From: Deltaproteobacteria bacterium
GTDB lineage: Bacteria > Desulfobacterota > Desulfobacteria > Desulfobacterales > Desulfatibacillaceae
Length of the DNA stretch: 5,308 nucleotides
Direction: 5' to 3'
Assembly (NCBI GenBank): GCA_019308705.1
Contig: JAFDHW010000186.1
Span: 1 to 5,308 of the forward strand
Positions within the stretch are counted from its first letter, which is position 1. Each line of letters begins with the position of its first letter. The position numbers and the translations under genes were made by a program. Under the pieces are notes generated by a model, which was not told the origin of the DNA, ran no database searches, and saw only the letters and a list, made by a program, of their open reading frames with translations. Below, one piece after another: positions 1 through 4,682 of this stretch.

Positions 1-56
1 CGGGCAGGACGGCGCTTGAAAGCAAGACATCCCCAATAGTCCTTGGACCCGAGCCT

Positions 57-61
57 GGAGG
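57..61 (+). promoter_or_regulatory. Shine-Dalgarno site of the MBL-fold gene
   Basis: GGAGG followed by a 5-nt spacer (CCGCG) and ATG at 67. This site decides the start, because the upstream in-frame TTG at 43 would place the ribosome before it. No convincing promoter is visible in the 56 bases before it; TTGAAA at 16-21 has no matching -10 at a usual distance, so the gene may belong to an operon that starts left of the window. Confidence 0.7.
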
Positions 62-66
62 CCGCG

Positions 67-891
67 ATGAAAATCCATCACCTGAACTGCGGGACCGTCC
101 GGCCGCGGGGAGCCGCCGCGCTCATACCCGCCTTTTCCGTGTTGCCCTGCCACTGCCTGCTGGTGGAGGCCCCTGACTGCCTGGTCCTGGTGGACGCCGG
201 GCTGGGCCTGGCGGACATGGACGACCCTTCCAGGCTCGGTCCCATGGCCCTGGTGCTGAACGTGGACAAGAACCCGGACCAGACCGCCGCGCGCCAGGTT
301 AAACGGCTGGGGTTCTCCCCTTCCGACGTGCGGCACATCCTCTGCACCCACCTGGACCTGGACCACGCGGGCGGCTTGGCGGATTTTCCCCACGCCACGG
401 TGCACGTGCTCAAGGAAGAACTGGAGGCGGCCACCCATCCCAAGCTGGGCCGGGAAAGGAGCCGCTACCGGCCCTGCCACCTTGCCCACGGCCCGGCATT
501 TGCCGCCCACGGGCCGGCGGCTGAAACCTGGTTCGACATGGAGTGCATCCAGCCCCGCGGCCTGCCGGACGGCTTTTTGCTGGTTCCCCTGCCCGGCCAC
601 ACGCGGGGCCACGCGGCCGTGGCGGTGAACCGGGGCGACCGGTGGCTTTTGCACTGCGGCGACGCCTACAACTGCCGGGCGGAACTCACGCCCGGCGGCA
701 AGGCGCCCGTGGGCATGAGGGCTTTTCAGCGCGTGGCGCACATGGACGGGAAGAGGGCCGCGGCGCGCCTGTCGCGCCTGCGGGCGGCACTGGAAAAGGC
801 CGGCGGGCAAATCCTGCCCCTGGCCACCCACGAACCCGTGGATTACGAAACGTTTTCCGGGGAGAAGATAGAAGGAAAATCAATGCGTTGA
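67..891 (+). CDS. MBL-fold metallo-hydrolase (lactonase/glyoxalase II-like), substrate unknown
   Basis: A 274-residue protein of the metallo-beta-lactamase superfamily, presumably a cytoplasmic dinuclear-metal hydrolase. Visible metal-site elements in order: THLDLDH (H95, D97, D99, H100), PGHTRGH (H178), the bridging Asp in CGDAY (D199), and a late His in THEP (H255). A strand-turn segment LVLVDAG (residues 39-45) precedes them, as expected for the fold. The second position of the usual HxHxDH motif is Asp here, giving HxDxDH. No signal peptide or membrane segment is seen. ATG at 67 is preferred over an in-frame TTG at 43 because GGAGG lies 5 nt before it. The gene converges on the regulator gene across a 36-bp gap and is not part of the feo operon. 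AHL-lactonase-like proteins share this layout, but the sequence does not identify a substrate. The family call is firm; the function is open. Confidence 0.9.
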   Translation: MKIHHLNCGTVRPRGAAALIPAFSVLPCHCLLVEAPDCLVLVDAGLGLADMDDPSRLGPMALVLNVDKNPDQTAARQVKRLGFSPSDVRHILCTHLDLDHAGGLADFPHATVHVLKEELEAATHPKLGRERSRYRPCHLAHGPAFAAHGPAAETWFDMECIQPRGLPDGFLLVPLPGHTRGHAAVAVNRGDRWLLHCGDAYNCRAELTPGGKAPVGMRAFQRVAHMDGKRAAARLSRLRAALEKAGGQILPLATHEPVDYETFSGEKIEGKSMR

Positions 892-927
892 GAGGGAAAT
901 ACGCGGGGCGGCCATGCACCTTGAGGA

Positions 928-1443
928 TCAGCCTTCCTCCTGCTTGCGGCGCAAAAGCTCGTCCAACGATTTGTTCAAGCAGTCCTCGCAGTGGGTGCCC
1001 AGTTCCCCTTCCCTGCAGAAGCTGGCGAACTCGCGGATCCACTTGCCCCCGCCCAGGGGGCAGGACTCCACGAACCGCACGAACCGGGTAAGCCGCGAGA
1101 GCACCTTGGGGCTTATGGTGTGCTCCATCTTGCAGGCCGCCTCGTCCGCCTCGGCATGCTCCAGGCACAGCACCTTGGTGAAGAAGTCCCTTAGCGCGCC
1201 ATGGCGCTCCACCACGTCCCGGGCCGCCTTCCTGCCCGCGTCCGTGAGGGTGATCAGGTCGTAGGGCGCGTAGTTCACCAGGCCCTTTTCCGAAAGCACA
1301 CGAAGTGCGCCGGTGACGCTGGGGCCGGAAACGCTGAGGCGCTTGCCGATGTCCTTGGCCCGGGCCGCGCCCTTTTCACCCTCGATGTGGAACACCGCCT
1401 CCAGGTAGTCTTCCAGGCTCTGGCTCAGGTCATTGGCCGCCAT
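928..1443 (-). CDS. DtxR-family metal-dependent transcriptional repressor with Cys-rich C-terminal tail
   Basis: A 171-residue repressor expected to bind Fe(II) and shut off the feo promoter. Residues about 1-70 form the winged helix-turn-helix. SGPSVT at 39-44 matches the DtxR recognition helix (SGPTVS), including the Ser37 and Pro39 positions that touch operator thymines. Residues about 71-125 form the dimerisation and metal domain. With a constant offset of 2 from DtxR, H81 equals H79, and C104, E107 and H108 equal the primary-site C102, E105 and H106. D12 replaces Met10 and, with E15, resembles MntR D8/E11. There is no SH3 domain; instead residues 126-171 carry C128, C143, C152 and C155. 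ATG at 1443 is chosen over TTG at 1455 because GGAGG sits 5 nt upstream of the ATG and overlaps the TTG. It is the last gene of the operon, overlapping the Cys-rich peptide gene by 14 nt. Iron is favoured over manganese as ligand, by inference. Confidence 0.9.
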   Translation of the reverse strand: MAANDLSQSLEDYLEAVFHIEGEKGAARAKDIGKRLSVSGPSVTGALRVLSEKGLVNYAPYDLITLTDAGRKAARDVVERHGALRDFFTKVLCLEHAEADEAACKMEHTISPKVLSRLTRFVRFVESCPLGGGKWIREFASFCREGELGTHCEDCLNKSLDELLRRKQEEG

Positions 1444-1639
1444 GGCGCCCTCCAATGTCCTCCCCGTCCGGATCTTCCACCTTGTATTGGTCGCAGGCGG
1501 TGCACTCCGCAGGCTCGCAGGCGCACTCCTTCCGCATTTCGCACTCCGCGCACTTGTCCTTCCGAAAGAGCGACCGGTAGAGCACCACCACGGCCCAGGC
1601 TCCGGCCAGCCCCATGAGAATGATCTGCCAGATTTCCAT
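1430..1639 (-). CDS. FeoB-associated Cys-rich membrane peptide
   Basis: A 69-residue peptide matching the FeoB-associated Cys-rich family (Pfam FeoB_associated), found beside feoB in many anaerobes. Residues about 4-21 form a single hydrophobic membrane helix, followed by a basic RSLFRK stretch (22-27) that suggests the rest faces the cytoplasm. Six cysteines follow at C30, C33, C39, C41, C46 and C49 (CX2CX5CXCX4CX2C), then an acidic and Gly-rich end. The role is not established; a metal-handling or assembly accessory of FeoB, occupying the place of FeoC in enterobacteria, is inference. The start ATG at 1639 overlaps the feoB stop by one base (TGATG), with AGGAGG at 1644-1649 four nt upstream. 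The 3' end overlaps the regulator gene. The family call rests on the architecture and on the position directly after feoB. Confidence 0.85.
   Translation of the reverse strand: MEIWQIILMGLAGAWAVVVLYRSLFRKDKCAECEMRKECACEPAECTACDQYKVEDPDGEDIGGRHGGQ
1449..1453 (-). promoter_or_regulatory. Shine-Dalgarno site of the DtxR-type regulator gene
   Basis: GGAGG on the minus strand, 5 nt before ATG at 1443 and inside the 3' end of the Cys-rich peptide gene. It fixes the start at 1443 and implies that the regulator is translated by ribosomes ending on the preceding gene. Confidence 0.65.
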
Positions 1640-4062
1640 CAGGCCTCCTGTCTGGGCGGGGGAATGAATCCCGCCCCCACGGTGACCGCCAATGCCAGCC
1701 CCCAGAACGCGAACATGGCGCTTAAGCCGTCTAAGCCCAAAAGGCCCGAACCGGTGAACACCAGGCTGGAGACGCAAAGCGCCAGCACCGCCGGATAGGC
1801 GATGCCGAACAGCATCCACCGATTGGAGCCGGTCTGGAGCCGGATCATCATCATGGCGGACATGCAGGGCGGATACAGGGCCATGAACAGCATAAGCGCA
1901 AGGGCGTTTCGCGCGCCGAACCCGGATTCCTTTTCCCGCATGCTCTCGGCCAGGGGAAGCCCGGAGGAATCGCCTTGGTACAAGGCTCCCAGGGTGGCCA
2001 CGGCGCTCTCCTTGGCCGCCAGGGCCGACGCCAGGGCCACGTTGATACGCCAGTTGAACCCGGCCCATTGGGTCACGGGCTCCAGGGCCTTGCCGAACCG
2101 GCCCAAAAAGCTTCCCGTAAGCCGCTCGCTAGACGCCGCCGCGGCGATCTCCTGCCGCTTCCGGGAAAACTCCGCCAGCGCGGCCGCCGCCCGGCGTTCG
2201 GCTTCGGTCCGGGGATCCAGCAGCCGGTCCAGCAGCTTCGGAGCCGTTGCAAAGGCCATCTGCCCGACGCGCTCCCAGGCCCGGGCCAGCTCCGCCAGCC
2301 CCGTCTCCCGGATTTCCGGGGCCAGGGGGTTTGCCTCCATCTGGTCCCAGAACACGGCCTCGGCCCGGGCGGCCTGTTCCTGGTAGTGCTCCTTGCGTTC
2401 ATCCGAAAGCCCGGGCAAGTACAACAAAAAAAACAGGATGACGGCCACCGCCGCCACCACGGTGGCGATCTTGCGGATGAACAGCCACACCCGCCGCAAG
2501 GCCACGCCGAACACGCCTTTTGCCGTGGGCATGTGGTAGGCGGGCATCTCCATGAGAAAGGGCGCGGTTTCTTTGCTTTTCAGCACGGTCATGGACAGGA
2601 TCTTTGCCACGGGAAGTGCCATGAAAAGCGTCACCGTGGAAATGAAGAACATGGCCAGGCCCTTGGCCCCGGGAAAGAAGGCGTCGGCCATGAGCACGTA
2701 CAAGGGCACCTTGGCCAAACAGTTCAGCATGGGGATGATGAGGATGGTGGCCAGCCGTGCACGCTCGTCCGGGATGCCCCGACAGGACATGATGCCCGGA
2801 GCCGCGCACCCGCCCACGTACACGCCGCCCAGCACCATGGGCAGGGTGCTCTGGCCGTGGAGCCCGAACCGCTGGAACAGCCTGTCCAGCATGAACGCCA
2901 TGCGCGGCATATACCCCGTGTCCTCCAGGATGGCGATCAACGAAAACAGGATGAAGAACACAGGGATGTAGTTCAAAAGCGAGTTCACCGAGTCCACGAA
3001 CCACAGGACAAAGCTTCTGAACACCGGGTCGAACACCATGCCCGGGTCCGGCAGGACCAGCTCGATGCCCGAGCGCACGAACAGAAGGAGGTCCCAGGTG
3101 AGGTCGGACAACCGCTCGCCCTGGACAATGGCCAGGTAGTACAGGCAGTAGATCACCGCCACCAGGATGAGCGGGCCGAACACCTTGTGGCACACGATGC
3201 GGTCCACCCGGTCGGAGATGGGCGGTTTTTTCTCCCCGCCCATGACCACCACGTCGCGCACCATTTCCATGGCCGTTCGGTAGCGGCAATAGGAGGCGTG
3301 GCGCTCGGGGGACTCGCCCTCTTCGGATTCGAAGGAAGCCCGGAGCCGGTCCGCCGCGGCCAGGATGGCCCCGGGGTCCCCGGCCAGGTCCTCCACCATG
3401 GACCGCGCCTGGGAGTCGCCTTCCAAAAGCTTTATGGCCAGCCACCGGTCCGGCAGGGCCGCGGCCACCCGTGGGGCCTCGTGAACGGCCTGGGAGAGGC
3501 TTTGGATCATGGGCTCCAGGGGCCCGTAATCCACCGAAAAGCCCGGGGTGAAATCCTTTTTCTCCACGGTGCGCATGAGCGCCTGCAAAAGCTTGCGGCG
3601 TCCCCTGCCCTGCTTGAACGCCGTGGGCACCGCCTCCACCCCCAGCCGGTCGGAAAGCCTCTTTGTGTCGATGGAAAGCCCCCGCCTTTCGGCCACGTCC
3701 ATCATGTTCAGGTCCACCACCGTGGGAATGCCCATTTCCAGGAGCTGGACCGTGAAGTAGAGACTGCGCTTGAGCGAAGAGGCGTCCACCACGTTCACCA
3801 CGGCGTCGAGCTTTTCGGTGAGCAAAAAGTCCCGGGCGACCCTTTCTTCCAGGGAGAAGGAGGACAGGCTGTAGGTGCCGGGAAGGTCCACCAGCTCGAT
3901 GCGGGTGTCCTCGTACTGGAAGAACCCGGTCTTCTTCTCCACGGTTACGCCCGGATAGTTGGCGATGTGCTGCCGCGCGCCGGTAAGCGCGTTGAACACC
4001 GTGGATTTTCCGCAGTTGGGCTGCCCGGCCAGGGCCACCACCAATCCCTGTCCGCTGCTCAT
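1639..4062 (-). CDS. feoB: Ferrous iron transport protein B (FeoB)
   Basis: An 807-residue inner-membrane Fe(II) transporter with a cytoplasmic G domain. G motifs: G1 GQPNCGKS at 13-20, G2/switch I around T40 (NYPGVTVEKKTG), G3 DLPG at 59-62, G4 NMMD at 119-122 and G5 near PTA at 146-148. Helical GDI-like region about 175-275. The polytopic membrane part starts near residue 293. Gate 1 spans about 417-455, with GGCAAPG (C419) and MLNCLAKVPLY (C448); gate 2 spans about 670-695 (NWRINVAL, AAKES), and LYPPC carries C733. N16 in G1 matches the Asn that coordinates K+ in Streptococcus thermophilus FeoB. Residues 551-650 form an unusually long charged, Ala-rich loop. ATG at 4062 overlaps the feoA2 stop by 4 nt (ATGA), with GGAG 5 nt upstream. 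The reading frame stays open further upstream only as a shadow of the feoA genes. The length is typical of full-length FeoB, and no break is seen. Confidence 0.98.
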   Translation of the reverse strand: MSSGQGLVVALAGQPNCGKSTVFNALTGARQHIANYPGVTVEKKTGFFQYEDTRIELVDLPGTYSLSSFSLEERVARDFLLTEKLDAVVNVVDASSLKRSLYFTVQLLEMGIPTVVDLNMMDVAERRGLSIDTKRLSDRLGVEAVPTAFKQGRGRRKLLQALMRTVEKKDFTPGFSVDYGPLEPMIQSLSQAVHEAPRVAAALPDRWLAIKLLEGDSQARSMVEDLAGDPGAILAAADRLRASFESEEGESPERHASYCRYRTAMEMVRDVVVMGGEKKPPISDRVDRIVCHKVFGPLILVAVIYCLYYLAIVQGERLSDLTWDLLLFVRSGIELVLPDPGMVFDPVFRSFVLWFVDSVNSLLNYIPVFFILFSLIAILEDTGYMPRMAFMLDRLFQRFGLHGQSTLPMVLGGVYVGGCAAPGIMSCRGIPDERARLATILIIPMLNCLAKVPLYVLMADAFFPGAKGLAMFFISTVTLFMALPVAKILSMTVLKSKETAPFLMEMPAYHMPTAKGVFGVALRRVWLFIRKIATVVAAVAVILFFLLYLPGLSDERKEHYQEQAARAEAVFWDQMEANPLAPEIRETGLAELARAWERVGQMAFATAPKLLDRLLDPRTEAERRAAAALAEFSRKRQEIAAAASSERLTGSFLGRFGKALEPVTQWAGFNWRINVALASALAAKESAVATLGALYQGDSSGLPLAESMREKESGFGARNALALMLFMALYPPCMSAMMMIRLQTGSNRWMLFGIAYPAVLALCVSSLVFTGSGLLGLDGLSAMFAFWGLALAVTVGAGFIPPPRQEA

Positions 4063-4283
4063 AAAGGCTCCACTTCCACGTGACGGGCTTCGTCCTTGCG
4101 GATGGAAAGAAGCGTGCCCTCCACCTCCACCTCCATGGGGTCCTTCAACGGCGCGTTCCTGAGCACGCGGATGACAAGGCCCGGCAGCACGCCCAGGTCC
4201 AGGAGCCGCTGGCCCAACAGGCCGCCGGCGTTCACCTTCACCACTTTTCCGCTCTTTTTGGGGGTGATCTGGTCCAGGGTCAT
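4059..4283 (-). CDS. feoA: FeoA-domain protein, second copy
   Basis: A 74-residue soluble SH3-like FeoA protein, expected to act at the cytoplasmic side of FeoB. The family pattern is visible: KVVKV near 13-17, then LGQRLLDLGVLPG (about 23-35), the beta-rich VIRVLRNAP and MEVEVEGTLLSIRKDEARHVEVEPL. LLSIRKDEA takes the place of the usual 'LxLxxxxA' signature near the end. The length is that of a standalone FeoA of about 75 residues. ATG at 4283 overlaps the feoA1 stop by 4 nt, and its own stop overlaps the feoB start by 4 nt, so it is coupled on both sides. Its Shine-Dalgarno is weak (GGAAAG about 9 nt upstream), consistent with reinitiation from feoA1. It differs clearly from feoA1 in sequence, so this is not a recent duplication. 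The role of FeoA in stimulating or gating FeoB is known for the family only in outline. Confidence 0.93.
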   Translation of the reverse strand: MTLDQITPKKSGKVVKVNAGGLLGQRLLDLGVLPGLVIRVLRNAPLKDPMEVEVEGTLLSIRKDEARHVEVEPL

Positions 4284-4546
4284 GTGTTGTTGCTTTCCAC
4301 TTCGTCCACCAGGATTTTTTCCGCGGCTCCCCGGCCCAGGGTGAGCCTGTCCTCGCCCACGGCCAGGCGGATGGGGCCGCCCAGGTTTTCCAGGACCCGC
4401 ACCTCGGATCCAGCGGCAAGGCCCATAGCGGCCAGGCGTGCTTCCAGCCCGCGGCCGGCGTTAACTTCCCGGATGCGCACCAGGGCCCCGGTGCCGGCCT
4501 GGGCCAGGGTTCCTCCCGCGCAGGCGAATTTGTTCCTTCGAAACAT
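4280..4546 (-). CDS. feoA: FeoA-domain protein, first copy, first gene of the feo operon
   Basis: An 88-residue FeoA-type protein, longer than feoA2 by an N-terminal extension of about 12 residues that contains one cysteine (MFRRNKFACAGG, C9). The core shows the FeoA pattern: ALVRIREVNAG (21-31), LEARLAAMGLAAGSEVRVL (34-52), then GGPIRLAVGEDRLTLGRGAAEKILV, with the typical 'gp..v.v...rl.lgr..A..I.V' ending. It is expected to be cytoplasmic and to bind FeoB. ATG at 4546 has GGGAG 8 nt upstream. This is the first gene after the iron-box promoter, about 70 nt downstream of the expected transcription start. It overlaps feoA2 by 4 nt. Whether both FeoA proteins bind the same FeoB, singly or as a heteromer, cannot be read from the sequence. 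Confidence 0.93.
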   Translation of the reverse strand: MFRRNKFACAGGTLAQAGTGALVRIREVNAGRGLEARLAAMGLAAGSEVRVLENLGGPIRLAVGEDRLTLGRGAAEKILVDEVESNNT

Positions 4547-4561
4547 TGGGACGTCTCCCGG

Positions 4562-4596
4562 AAAAAAAGGGGGGAATCATCGCCCCACCCGATGAT
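4562..4596 (-). promoter_or_regulatory. Hairpin plus C6T7 tract in the feo leader
   Basis: In the leader of the feo transcript a perfect 7-bp inverted repeat, ATCATCG and CGATGAT, flanks the 7-nt loop GGTGGGG. It is followed by one T, six C and seven T (4568-4562). The G-rich loop could instead pair with the C run, giving a mutually exclusive structure ending at the T tract. This resembles an attenuator or a structured leader, but the C run between stem and T tract is not standard for an intrinsic terminator. The structure is seen; any function is inference. Confidence 0.35.
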
Positions 4597-4608
4597 AGGC
4601 GGCTTCAA

Positions 4609-4627
4609 TAAAGTTAGGCTTGCCTAA
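4609..4627 (-). promoter_or_regulatory. DtxR/IdeR-like iron box (operator) over the feo -10 region
   Basis: The minus strand reads TTAGGCAAGCCTAACTTTA, matching the known 19-bp DtxR/IdeR box TTAGGTTAGCCTAACCTAA at 15 of 19 positions by direct comparison. Its core TTAGGC-N2-GCCTAA (4614-4627) is a perfect 6-bp inverted repeat. It overlaps the 3' end of the -10 and the predicted start site, where a bound repressor would block RNA polymerase. The likely ligand protein is the DtxR-type regulator encoded at the end of the same operon, whose recognition helix carries the DtxR-like SGP motif. Confidence 0.8.
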
Positions 4628-4654
4628 TATTTAAGAAGGCGCTCCTTTTGTCAA
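4626..4654 (-). promoter_or_regulatory. Predicted sigma-70-type promoter of the feo operon
   Basis: On the minus strand a perfect -35 TTGACA (4654-4649) is followed by a 17-nt spacer and AATATT (4631-4626), which matches the -10 consensus at 4 of 6 positions. The local AT-richness contrasts with the GC-rich surroundings. Predicted transcription would begin near 4619, inside the DtxR-box palindrome, leaving a leader of about 70 nt before feoA1. The promoter sits about 28 bp past the stop of the upstream membrane-protein gene. The exact -10 is uncertain because several AT-rich hexamers overlap. Confidence 0.7.
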
Positions 4655-4682
4655 GGGGTTGCGGCGATAAAAAATAAAGGGG

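Noticed and set aside
1..39. Possible C-terminal end of an upstream plus-strand gene (open frame from base 1 to TAG at 37-39)
   Set aside because: Only 12 codons are visible and another frame is also open, so there is not enough to call a gene, though an operon reaching in from the left is possible.
43..66. TTG at 43 as start of the MBL-fold protein
   Set aside because: The Shine-Dalgarno GGAGG lies after it and directly serves the ATG at 67.
923..939. Short inverted repeat GAGGA / TCCTC at the convergent gene ends as a terminator
   Set aside because: The 5-bp stem has no T tract on either strand and partly lies in the regulator's coding end.
1724..1741. TAAGCC direct repeat resembling a half iron box
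   Set aside because: It lies inside the feoB 3' coding region, encodes the Gly/Leu-rich stretch near residues 775-785, and lacks the TTAGG palindrome.
1975..4083. A 702-codon open frame on the plus strand antisense to feoB
   Set aside because: Its translation is dominated by His, Gln and Gly without domains, as expected for the complement of a GC-rich gene, and the opposite strand encodes a complete FeoB with all motifs.
4063..4608. Upstream extension of the feoB frame to give a 989-residue protein
   Set aside because: The extension is Pro/Arg/Trp-rich shadow sequence over feoA1, feoA2 and the leader. The ATG at 4062 has a ribosome site and the 4-nt overlap typical of this operon.
4547..4682. 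Riboswitch or small RNA gene in the feo upstream gap
   Set aside because: The gap is explained by promoter, operator and a short leader. No recognised riboswitch core is visible and the leader is too short for most known classes.
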